DNA of 64,000 bases, from contig NZ_JAUDRH010000020.1 of assembly GCF_030381805.1 (NCBI RefSeq), positions 1 to 64,000 on the forward strand, written 5' to 3'. The notes beneath the pieces are model-generated. The model did not search any database. It was not told the DNA's origin and saw only the letters and a list, made by a program, of their open reading frames with translations. The position numbers and the translations under genes are program-made. This DNA comes from Chlorogloeopsis sp. ULAP01 (GTDB lineage Bacteria; Cyanobacteriota; Cyanobacteriia; Cyanobacteriales; Nostocaceae). This document shows, piece after piece, positions 9,354 through 17,594 of this stretch (position 1 is its first letter; each line of letters opens with the position of its first letter).

Positions 9354-12300
9354 ATGGCTTTACAGAATTGGAAACGTAAGCGTGGTGTTGTACTTACCAC
9401 TAGAGGTTTACACAAACTTCAAGAGGCAAAGCGTCAGTCAGAAACAAACGAGAATTACGGAAATAGCTACACACTTGAAGAAATGAGCGATTTATCTGGA
9501 TTGTATCCTAGTACAATCTCAAAAGTAATAAATCGTGAAGGAGGAGTAGATAAAAAAACTATTGAAAAACTATTTTCTATTTTTAAGTTGAAAATAGATA
9601 AAAGTGACTATTTAAGCTCAAATACCCACATAGATTGGGGAGAGGCTGCGAGTATCTCAATTTTTTATGGGCGTACAGAAGAACTTGCTATATTAGAACA
9701 ATGGATTCTTGATGATCGCTGCCAATTGGTAGCATTATTAGGAATGGGTGGTATCGGTAAAACTACTTTATCCATAAAACTTACTCAGAAAATTCAGGAA
9801 GACTTTGAGTATGTTATTTGGCGATCGCTAAGAGAAGCTCCACCCGTTAAAACTATTTTGGCTAGTCTGCTCCAAGTTTTATCTGATGAGCAGGAAACAG
9901 AAAGTAACTTATCCGACAACTTGAGCGATCGCGTATCAAGATTACTTGATTACTTGCGAAATCAAAGATGTCTTTTGATACTTGACAATCTGGAAGCAAT
10001 TCTCCGTAGTGGTGGGCGAGCCGGACAATACCGAGAAGGATATGAGGGATATGGTGAGCTATTGCGACGATTAGGAGAAGCAACTCATCAAAGCTGCTTG
10101 GTGCTGACAAGTCGGGAACAACCACAAGAAGTAGCATTATTGAAAGGACAAGCATTATCGGTTCGCTCATTACAATTAAGTGGGTTAAATGTCATCGCAG
10201 GGCTAGAAATCTTTAAAATTAAGGGATTAACTGTAGCAAAGGAGGAATGTGAGGCGATTGTTAAACGCTACGCAGGCAATCCTTTAGCTTTGAAAATAGT
10301 TTCTACAACGATTGAAGATGTATTTGATGGTAATGTAAGTGAGTTTTTGCAGCAAGAGACTGCTGTTTTTGGCGATATTCACGATATTTTAGAACAGCAG
10401 TTTAATCGTTTGTCAGATTTAGAAGCGGAAATAATGTACTGGTTGGCGATTAATCGTGAACCTGTTTCGCTCTCAGAATTACGAGAAGATATTGTCTGGC
10501 TAGTGCCATCAGCCAAATTGCTAGAAGCTTTAGAATCTTTAGGAAGGCGATCGCTAGTCGAGAAAAGCGCAGCAACATTTACTCTACAACCTGTAGTTAT
10601 GGAATTTGTAACTCAGGTATTAATAGAGCGAGTCTGTGAAGAAATTGCTGCTGAGGATATTGAGCTTTTTAGAAGCCACGCTTTGATAAAGGCAACAGCA
10701 AAAGACTATGTTAGGGAAGCTCAAATTCGCCTTATTCTCCAACCAGTTGTGAATGGGCTGCTCTCTGTTTTTAGAAATAAAAAGGGAATAGAAAAGCACT
10801 TAACTACAGTATTAGTAAAACAGCGAGAGGAATCACCGCAAGAACCTGGATATACGGCTGGAAATATTCTTAATCTGCTGAAGCATATAGGAACAGATTT
10901 AACTGGCTATGATTTTTCTTATTTAACTGTTTGGCAAGCAGACCTACGCAAGGTAAATTTACATCATGTAAACTTCCAAAACGCCGATTTAGCGAAGTCA
11001 GTTTTTTCTGAAACCTTTGGTGGGGTGATGTCTGTCGCCTTTAGTCCTGACGGGAAACTCCTTGCTGCGGGAGATAGCAATGGTGAAATTCACTTGTGGC
11101 GAGTTGCTAATGGTCAAAAACTTCTCATCTTACGAGGACACGCTAACTGGGTTGTCTCCGTTGCTTTTAGTTCTGACAACAAGACTCTTGCTAGCGGGAG
11201 TAGCGACTGTACGATAAGGCTGTGGGATATCAGTACTGGTGGATGCCAACAAATTTGGCAGGAACATGGTGGTGAAGTTTGGTCAGTTGTCTTTAGTCCT
11301 GATGGCGAGATGATTGCTAGTGGTAGTGATGACTACACCTTAAGGCTATGGCAAGTTAGCACGGGCGAATGCTTGAAAATTTTTCGGGGGCATACAAGCT
11401 GGGTAACCTCTGTTGCTTTTAGTTTGGACGGGCAGACACTAATTAGCGGCAGTGACGACCACACGATAAAATTCTGGAATGTCAGCACGGAAGAATGCCT
11501 TAGAACATTGGAGGGACATAGCGATGGAGTCCGGTCAATTGCCCTCAGTCCTGACGGTAAGATGCTAACCAGTGGCAGTGAAGATCACACAGTAAAGTTA
11601 TGGAATATTTATACAGGTGAATGCCTTAAAACATTTGAAGGTCATACAAATCGAGTATTTTCTGTCGCCTTCAGTCCACAAGGAAATGTTCTCGTTAGTG
11701 GTAGTCATGACAACACAGTAAGGTTGTGGGATATTACCACAGGTCAAGCGATGAAAACTATGCAAGGACATTCTAGTTGGATATTTTCTGTCGCCTTTAG
11801 TCCGCAAGGAGATTACCTTGCTAGCGGTAGCCACGATCAGACAGTAAAACTATGGAGTGCCAGCACTGGTGAATGTTTCAGAACTTTCCAAGGATATACC
11901 AATCAAGTTCTTTCAGTCGCTTTCAGCCCGATTCCCCCAACCCCCCTTCATAAGGGGGGCGAAGGGGGGATCTTAGCGAGTGGTAGCCACGACCACACAG
12001 TAAGGTTGTGGGATGTTAGCACAGGTGTGGTTTTAAAGACTATTCAAGGACATACTAATTGGGTTTACTCAGTTGCTTTTAGTCCACAAGGCAATTTATT
12101 GGTTAGCGGTAGTGGCGACAGAACCATTAAATTATGGGATATTAGCACAGGTCAGCTTTTGAAAACTCTCCAAGGGCATCGCGCCGCAGTTTGTTCGGTT
12201 GCCTTTAGTCCCGATGGCCAGATCCTGGTAAGTGGGAGTGAAGATAACACGATTAGATTGTGGGATGTCAGTACTTACCAAGTCTCAAAAGTTTGCCAAG

Positions 12301-12902
12301 GGCATAGAGCTGCGGTTTGGTCGGTTACTTTTAGTCCTGATGGTCAAATGTTAGCGAGTGCTGCTTGGGATCAAAAAATTAAATTATGGGATGTCAATAC
12401 TGGTGAGTGTCTCAAAACTTTAGAGGGGCATACGAGTTGGGTTTGGTCGGTTGCTTTTAGTCCCAACGGCAAGATGCTAGCAAGCACTAGCCCAGACGGA
12501 ACGCTAAGGTTATGGAGTGTTCGCACGGGTGAATGCGAAAGAATTTTACAACCACCTACAGGTTGGTTACTCTCTGTTGCTTTTAGTCCAGATGGTCAGA
12601 CACTAGCTAGTAGTAGTCAAGATGGCATAATTAGTTTGTGGGATGTTAACACTTTTGCATACCAAAAAACCTTGTCAGGACACAAAAGTGGAATGATCTG
12701 GTCAGTCGCTTTTTGCTCAGATGGTCAAACTCTGGCTAGCGGTAGCGAAGATGAGACTATTAAGCTTTGGAATACTGAAACTGGTGAGTGTTTGAAAACT
12801 TTAAAAACAGAAAAGCCCTATGAAAGTTTAAGTATCATAGGGACTATTGGTATAACAGAAGCAACGAAGACTACGTTAAAAGTTTTAGGTGCAGTTGACT
12901 GA
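9354..12902 (+). CDS. HTH/NB-ARC/WD40 repeat protein (STAND NTPase)
   Basis: A 1182-residue signal-transduction ATPase. In order: a helix-turn-helix-like N terminus (residues about 1-90, with TLEEMSDLSGLYPSTISKVINREGGVDKKTIE); an NB-ARC domain with P-loop GMGGIGKTT near residue 130, LLILDNLEAIL (Walker B) and LTSREQP (sensor); a helical linker; a short pentapeptide-like stretch (DLTGYDFSYLTVWQADLRKVNL); then 14 WD40 repeats from about residue 556 to the end, enough for two seven-bladed propellers. STAND proteins oligomerise on ligand sensing and act in regulation, cell death or phage defence; the ligand here is unknown. Repeat 8 carries an inserted stretch encoded by a palindromic intergenic-type repeat (see findings). 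The gene stands alone. Confidence 0.93.
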   Translation: MALQNWKRKRGVVLTTRGLHKLQEAKRQSETNENYGNSYTLEEMSDLSGLYPSTISKVINREGGVDKKTIEKLFSIFKLKIDKSDYLSSNTHIDWGEAASISIFYGRTEELAILEQWILDDRCQLVALLGMGGIGKTTLSIKLTQKIQEDFEYVIWRSLREAPPVKTILASLLQVLSDEQETESNLSDNLSDRVSRLLDYLRNQRCLLILDNLEAILRSGGRAGQYREGYEGYGELLRRLGEATHQSCLVLTSREQPQEVALLKGQALSVRSLQLSGLNVIAGLEIFKIKGLTVAKEECEAIVKRYAGNPLALKIVSTTIEDVFDGNVSEFLQQETAVFGDIHDILEQQFNRLSDLEAEIMYWLAINREPVSLSELREDIVWLVPSAKLLEALESLGRRSLVEKSAATFTLQPVVMEFVTQVLIERVCEEIAAEDIELFRSHALIKATAKDYVREAQIRLILQPVVNGLLSVFRNKKGIEKHLTTVLVKQREESPQEPGYTAGNILNLLKHIGTDLTGYDFSYLTVWQADLRKVNLHHVNFQNADLAKSVFSETFGGVMSVAFSPDGKLLAAGDSNGEIHLWRVANGQKLLILRGHANWVVSVAFSSDNKTLASGSSDCTIRLWDISTGGCQQIWQEHGGEVWSVVFSPDGEMIASGSDDYTLRLWQVSTGECLKIFRGHTSWVTSVAFSLDGQTLISGSDDHTIKFWNVSTEECLRTLEGHSDGVRSIALSPDGKMLTSGSEDHTVKLWNIYTGECLKTFEGHTNRVFSVAFSPQGNVLVSGSHDNTVRLWDITTGQAMKTMQGHSSWIFSVAFSPQGDYLASGSHDQTVKLWSASTGECFRTFQGYTNQVLSVAFSPIPPTPLHKGGEGGILASGSHDHTVRLWDVSTGVVLKTIQGHTNWVYSVAFSPQGNLLVSGSGDRTIKLWDISTGQLLKTLQGHRAAVCSVAFSPDGQILVSGSEDNTIRLWDVSTYQVSKVCQGHRAAVWSVTFSPDGQMLASAAWDQKIKLWDVNTGECLKTLEGHTSWVWSVAFSPNGKMLASTSPDGTLRLWSVRTGECERILQPPTGWLLSVAFSPDGQTLASSSQDGIISLWDVNTFAYQKTLSGHKSGMIWSVAFCSDGQTLASGSEDETIKLWNTETGECLKTLKTEKPYESLSIIGTIGITEATKTTLKVLGAVD
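11931..11973 (+). repeat. Palindromic C-rich/G-rich repeat inserted in frame in a WD40 blade
   Basis: The DNA reads ATTCCCCCAACCCCCCTT, CAT, AAGGGGGG, then CGAAGGGGGGA, with 8-base inverted arms at 11941-11959. It encodes IPPTPLHKGGEGGI where the other repeats have a four-residue segment such as QGDY or DGQT between FSP and LASGS. A related unit occurs between genes at about 34198-34231. Confidence 0.8.
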
Positions 12903-12990
12903 ACTGCTGCTACTTTTTGCTTTCTAAAGCCATCATTTACTTTCTGTGTTACATAATTCGGATAGCTCACTGAAATTTATCAGAAAGTTT

Positions 12991-13090
12991 TTGGCAAATA
13001 GCGATCCTTGCTCAGATTTATCGCCTAAAATGCCCTAGTATTGGCAAGTAGCAATCCTTGCTCAGATTCATCGCCTGAAATGCCTTGCCA
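12991..13090. repeat. Tandem duplication of a 50-base unit
   Basis: Positions 12991-13040 and 13041-13090 are two adjacent, imperfect copies of one unit beginning TTGGCAA(A/G)TAGC(G/A)ATCC and continuing through TTGCTCAGATT(T/C)ATCGCCT(A/G)AAATGCC. It covers the 3' end of the small minus-strand gene. Because 50 is not a multiple of three, the second copy is read in another frame. Confidence 0.85.
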
Positions 13091-13321
13091 CTCTTTATCG
13101 AGATCTATTTCCTCCAAAACTACATCGTTGTTTTTGTCGAGGCGGTTATTATAATCCCGATTCAAAGTCTGTTGCTCACCTGCTGGAACAACATTTTGCT
13201 TTTTCGACAGCTGCTCCATCGCTGCTGTCGTTGTAGAGGTAACAATTGCGCACAAACTCAGAACAGTTAACAGGTTTAAAGACTGCTTTTGATTTGCTGT
13301 GTTTTTGTTTTTAGGTTCCAT
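13025..13321 (-). CDS. Hypothetical small exported or membrane-anchored protein
   Basis: A 98-residue protein without a recognised family. The N terminus is polar (MEPKNKNTANQKQ) and leads into one hydrophobic stretch (SLNLLTVLSLCAIVTSTTTAAM) that could be a signal peptide or membrane anchor. The rest is hydrophilic and acidic. A plausible Shine-Dalgarno, AGGAGG, lies just upstream at about 13328-13333 (minus strand), which supports real expression. The last residues are encoded by a duplicated 50-base unit, so the C terminus may have been altered recently. It is 117 bases downstream of the di-iron enzyme gene on the same strand. Confidence 0.55.
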   Translation of the reverse strand: MEPKNKNTANQKQSLNLLTVLSLCAIVTSTTTAAMEQLSKKQNVVPAGEQQTLNRDYNNRLDKNNDVVLEEIDLDKEWQGISGDESEQGLLLANTRAF

Positions 13322-13438
13322 GAGATCCTCCTAAAATTTGCTTCTTAAAACTGGATTAAAAACTTTTGTAAAATGGATTTAGGTTCTGTTTATTTTACAA
13401 TTGATCGCTTAACCAGCTAGCAACATGAATGACTACTG

Positions 13439-14332
13439 TTAGTATTCCTTCAAAGCTAACGGTCTTAATATATGCTGTAACTCCTCTTCTGATGGATAAT
13501 CATTCTGGGACGAACTAAAGTCCAACAGCGCAGTTTCATAACAGGCAATGGCAACTTTAGTGCGTTCTTCCGGGGTTAATCCTGCCACCAATTCAATGAT
13601 CTCATCCGCGTGTTCCACATCGCTACCAACACCACTGTGTACACGCAGACAACGGGTAGCACGAGTTCCAGGTGGCAATATTCTTTCTACTGCTTGAATA
13701 CGCTTTTCACTAACACCAAGTGCGAGACGTTCCATCGTATAGGCATAACCTACGCAACCAATTGGATCGATCGCTTGCACGGTGCGGGTGAAGTAATCTA
13801 CTAAAGCTTTCGCCGATGGAGGAAATATAGCTTCCACCACTGCCTCTGCATCATATCCTAATGATTGAATATCGAGCAGAGCTAGGCGATCGTGACCGCT
13901 TTCTTCAATGGCTTTCTGTGCTGCCCACTGCGCCAAAACTTCGCGTCCAGCAGCAGCAAAGAGCTCTCGCGCTTCCTCCATCAGTCGTGGCGTAGAGTGG
14001 GTGAGATGGTACTGACCTGCCAAACTCCAGATCCAAAGTGTAGGAGTTAAAACAGGGGGTTGGTCAGAGAACGAGACCGCACGTTTTGCGAGCACTATTG
14101 AAGTGTCAAGGAGCTTCTGAGTTGTGGCTACACTACCTATACCACTCATTGGTTGAGTGAAGATATTGCTACTATCCGTAGAACTGGGTCGGTACACCCA
14201 AACCCGTTCAGATGTCGCCACTACTACTGTATCAGGCGCAACCCGCGCCCATTCAATATCAGGGCATTCAGTTTTCATAGCAGGTGAAGGTAGATGTACG
14301 ACGCAATGCTTTTCACTAATGTTAAGAGCCAT
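13439..14332 (-). CDS. Haem-oxygenase-like di-iron (HDO-type) enzyme
   Basis: A 297-residue all-helical protein of the iron-containing redox enzyme/HDO superfamily, whose members carry out N-oxygenation, oxidative decarboxylation or C-C cleavage. Candidate iron ligands follow the family order: E144 and H147 (EESGHD), E201 (YTMERL), H232 (RVHSG), and D238 with H241 (SDVEHADE). The first 100 residues form a poorly conserved N-terminal extension, and the catalytic bundle covers about residues 104-290. There is no signal peptide. The small exported protein follows on the same strand; no biosynthetic cluster is visible, so the substrate is unknown. Family membership is inferred from motif order. 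Confidence 0.75.
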   Translation of the reverse strand: MALNISEKHCVVHLPSPAMKTECPDIEWARVAPDTVVVATSERVWVYRPSSTDSSNIFTQPMSGIGSVATTQKLLDTSIVLAKRAVSFSDQPPVLTPTLWIWSLAGQYHLTHSTPRLMEEARELFAAAGREVLAQWAAQKAIEESGHDRLALLDIQSLGYDAEAVVEAIFPPSAKALVDYFTRTVQAIDPIGCVGYAYTMERLALGVSEKRIQAVERILPPGTRATRCLRVHSGVGSDVEHADEIIELVAGLTPEERTKVAIACYETALLDFSSSQNDYPSEEELQHILRPLALKEY

Positions 14333-15095
14333 ATTCTAGATGCTTTTTAACACCATACCTTGATGGTAATAACATCATAATACTAAACTGGAATTTTTTA
14401 ACCAAGCTTACCAAAAAGATTTTATAATCTTCAGTTTGGCGAAAGTACAAGAATTCAAATGAAAACACATAATTATGTATTCCATCTAAAATTATGTCTA
14501 TCATCAAGACAATAGCTACCGACAAAGTCAAGTCATTTTAATTGACAATGTATCAGATAATATTTAACACTTTCACAGATAATAGTCAACAGAGTAATTA
14601 CTCAAAATTATTTTAGTTAATCTCTTATAGATTTTCAGTATAATTACTGGATAAAATGTCAGTTTGGCATTCCATCAAGATATACATTTTTAAAGCTTAA
14701 GCAAGGGAAAATCATAAAGTTAAGAGTGAACTTTAGAACAATTCATCAAAATTTATTTAAGTAATTAACGGATCTGTATTGTAAATCTGAGTTTGATAAG
14801 AAAATAAATAGCCATACCATCTATTATATAAAATCCACTTATTTTAAATAGATTTAAAGTCCCCTTAGTTTACTTAATAAGGCGTAGATCATAATTTAAA
14901 TATATGAGTATACGAAATAACCACACCAGTATTTAGAGCAAAATTGTTAATCACAGGGCAGCGATCGCTGGATATGCTTTGCAAAAAAATAAGTAACTCA
15001 AAAAGCTTAACTTAAATCTCAAATTCTCGATTTTCACTGGTAAAAATTTTTCTAAGTTGGCAAGATTAGCAAACTTGATAAAAACATATGAAGCA
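14333..15095. other. AT-rich intergenic region, no gene seen
   Basis: About 760 bases of AT-rich DNA between divergent genes. I see no coherent coding frame longer than about 70 codons and no RNA gene. A single GCGATCGC site lies near 14962. Confidence 0.5.
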
Positions 15096-15278
15096 ATGAA
15101 CAAGACCACTGCTCATAAGTCTCCCAGTGCTACAACTCCCTATCAATTGACTTGCAAAGAAATCTCTGTAGACTTGACGCAAGATGAAGCGAATCATCTT
15201 GAGAATTATTGCAGACAAACAGGAAAAGCTGCAACGGATGTGATTCAAGAGCTGATTCAAAGTTTGCCTGTTACCTAA
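15096..15278 (+). CDS. Small ribbon-helix-helix-like (CopG-type) protein
   Basis: A 60-residue protein when started at the ATG at 15096; a longer TTG-initiated form from 15057 is possible. The core EISVDLTQDEANHLENYCRQ then TGKAATDVIQELIQSLPVT has the strand-helix-helix pattern of RHH DNA-binding proteins. A close relative is encoded on the opposite strand 233 bases away. It may be an orphan antitoxin or small regulator; no toxin-like neighbour is seen. Confidence 0.6.
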   Translation: MNKTTAHKSPSATTPYQLTCKEISVDLTQDEANHLENYCRQTGKAATDVIQELIQSLPVT

Positions 15279-15510
15279 CTTTTCATCGCTGATCGAAAAA
15301 GTTAGGTTTAGAAAACTTTTAGTTCAGTTACAGCAAGTACATAGTTAACTGATTGATGATTGCTGAAAAAACTGAATCAACCTTAAAATTATTAACTAAA
15401 TGATAGCTAAAAGTCTATGATTACTAGAAGATATTTATGGTAAAAAGAGTAAAGCCTTTAGTAAAAAATGTTACTAAAGACTATATAATAAGATTCAAAG
15501 TGATTTGATG

Positions 15511-15663
15511 TTACTCTACTCTCGTCACAGGCAACCCTCGAATCAGTTCTCGAATTACATCTGTTGCTGGTCTACCCGTCTGTCCACAATACTTTTCTAG
15601 CTTTTTGGCTTCATCTAATGCCAAGTTTATGGTGATTCGCTTGATCGCCCATTTTTTGCTCAT
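15511..15663 (-). CDS. Small ribbon-helix-helix-like (CopG-type) protein, paralogue
   Basis: A 50-residue protein starting at the ATG at 15663 (MSKKWAIKR); a longer form to 15723 is less likely. Its core ITINLALDEAKKLEKYCGQ then TGRPATDVIRELIRGLPVT aligns without gaps to the plus-strand neighbour. The N-terminal strand (KRITINL) is the usual DNA-contact element of RHH proteins. The two genes converge, as if one copy had been duplicated in inverted orientation. No function beyond probable DNA binding is assigned. Confidence 0.6.
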   Translation of the reverse strand: MSKKWAIKRITINLALDEAKKLEKYCGQTGRPATDVIRELIRGLPVTRVE

Positions 15664-16731
15664 GCTGCAATTTTGATGATGTTCCACAGATTTATTGAAG
15701 TAAAAAGACTCTGTATAAGTCAAAAATTTTTTGTGAAGAAATTTTAAAGATTTAGGTCAAGGAAGTTGACCAGAACCTAGAAATCTTTTGTTGTTACATA
15801 ACTATGCTTCTGGTGCTTCAGCTCATGGTTTCGTATCCTTGTAGCTCTCCTGATACTGGTTTGGCAATCTTGATAGAATATTCTCATTTTGAAGTTTCTG
15901 GCTAGCTTGGTCAAGACTTAGAATAATATTTTCTTAATTTTTGAGTTAGTGAATTTAGTTCAGGCAACAGCCTAAATCTTGTGATCAAGGGAGTTTGGGA
16001 GCAAAAAAACTTTGGAGAGTTTTCATCTATTAGGCGATCGCGATCTAGCTTGTTGTACCCACAGCTTTTCTATAAAAGACTATTTGAATACTAGGATCAA
16101 GGACTAGCACGTCCCATAACTATACTCTGAAATCTAGGGACACAAGGCAATTGTTATCATTTAAAGACTAGATTTTGACATCTGCGTTGAGGCTGTTTAG
16201 TTTTCAAGAAATAAAGCTAAGGAGAAAGAGCAACGCGTTGTGGAGCCAGTGCGGTGGTGAGACAGTGCTCATAGTAAGGTTTCCAACGCCACTTGACGCC
16301 GAGCACGTGCAAAGAGGTAGTAGACGTTCGTCTTCTTAGCTAGCGGATAGAAGCTAGAGGATAGAATTGACTTGTTTATTTCATTTCTAGCTTATGGTGG
16401 TGCTATGGGTTAACCTGCTCCCAAGTAGTGATAAAGATATGAAATATAGTGAGCACATTACTAGTCATATTTTGAACACATATAGGACTCATATTTGATT
16501 TTTGAAAAACACGTAGGGTGTGTTGTCGCGGAGCTTAACGTACCGTTTTTATATAAATTCATGAAGTAAAATAAATAAAAAAGTATTACTTGACATAAAA
16601 ATTTAAAATTATATTTTGTAAAAATTGAATTTACTAGTTTTCTAGCTTTTATCTTTTAAAAATGTTTTTGTTATAATTCATCCAAAGAACAACTTTTGTA
16701 CGTATAGTCTTAATTATATTTAGGTAAATCA
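15664..16731. other. Long intergenic region with repeat fragments
   Basis: About 1070 bases without a supported gene. It holds a GC-richer block at about 16225-16330 (AACGCGTTGTGGAGCC, GACGCCGAGCACGTGC) and, at 16509-16545, the text AACACGTAGGGTGTGTTG, which is close to the inverse of the repeat near 7070. These look like decayed dispersed repeats. The last 170 bases before the next gene are AT-rich and presumably hold its promoter. Confidence 0.5.
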
Positions 16732-17586
16732 ATGGATTTGCCCAATATTGAGAATTATTTAAGTGTTCATAATATTCAAAATATCACTAACTGGGATGAA
16801 GGCTGGGCTTGGTTAGCTGGTGGAACGTGGCTATTTTCTGAACAGCAACAAAATCTCAAAGTATTGGTAGATATACAGCCTTTAGGATGGTCAGAAATTG
16901 AAGTTTTACCGTTTCTCGATATTAATGAATTACATTCTTTCGAGGCTCCTATACAAAAGAAGATGGTATTATCGATTGGTGCAAGCTGTCCGTTAAGTAA
17001 ATTATTGCAGTATACATGGCTGCCGGAGTGGCGAGCAGTAGAAGGATTAAAAAGTGCTGTGTCTGCACTTTCAGCTTCTATGAAAGTCATTAATATGGCA
17101 ACAATAGGAGGTAATATTTGTCTGGCGCTATCTGTTGGAACCTTTGCACCTTTAATGGTGGTATTAGACGCAAAGTATGAAATTTGGAATTTAAAAGGAG
17201 AAACGCGCCTAGTATCAGCAAAGGAATTTCAAGTTGGTTATCGCCAGACAATTTTGCAACCACAAGAAATATTGAGGCGAGTTTTAATTCCTGTTGAAAA
17301 TTTAAAATGGCAAGTGAATTATCAGCGTATTGGTATTGCAGCAAGCGATCCAGCATTAGCAATAGTAGTGAGCGCTTGTAATCCAGATAATTTACAACTA
17401 CGATGCGCGCTCGCTGCGAGTGTCAGTGCACCGATGCTGCTAAATTTGCATGATGAGCAAAAAATACAAGATTTTCGGTTTCTACAAGGAATAAATTTTA
17501 TTGATGATGCTAAGGCAAGTTCTGTTTATCGCCGTGAGGTAACACAAGTTTTAATTAAGCGATCGCTACAACAATTAAAAATGTAA
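16732..17586 (+). CDS. Xanthine dehydrogenase-type FAD-binding subunit
   Basis: A 284-residue FAD-binding subunit of the molybdenum hydroxylase family (CoxM/XdhB-like), passing electrons from the iron-sulfur subunit to NAD+ or another acceptor. WAWLAGGTWLFSEQQ near residues 22-36 is the first flavin-binding segment, and IGASCPLSKLLQ, NMATIGGNICLA and the C-terminal YQRIGIAASDPALAIV match the family. The classical AGGTD is AGGTW here and the spacing is somewhat divergent. It lies 8 bases upstream of the fused large subunit, so the two are cotranscribed and form one complex. Confidence 0.88.
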   Translation: MDLPNIENYLSVHNIQNITNWDEGWAWLAGGTWLFSEQQQNLKVLVDIQPLGWSEIEVLPFLDINELHSFEAPIQKKMVLSIGASCPLSKLLQYTWLPEWRAVEGLKSAVSALSASMKVINMATIGGNICLALSVGTFAPLMVVLDAKYEIWNLKGETRLVSAKEFQVGYRQTILQPQEILRRVLIPVENLKWQVNYQRIGIAASDPALAIVVSACNPDNLQLRCALAASVSAPMLLNLHDEQKIQDFRFLQGINFIDDAKASSVYRREVTQVLIKRSLQQLKM

Positions 17587-17594
17587 AATCCGAC

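Noticed and set aside
9354..12902. CRISPR-like repeat signal
   Set aside because: The regular repeats are protein-coding WD40 units of about 126 bases with divergent third positions, not direct repeats with spacers.
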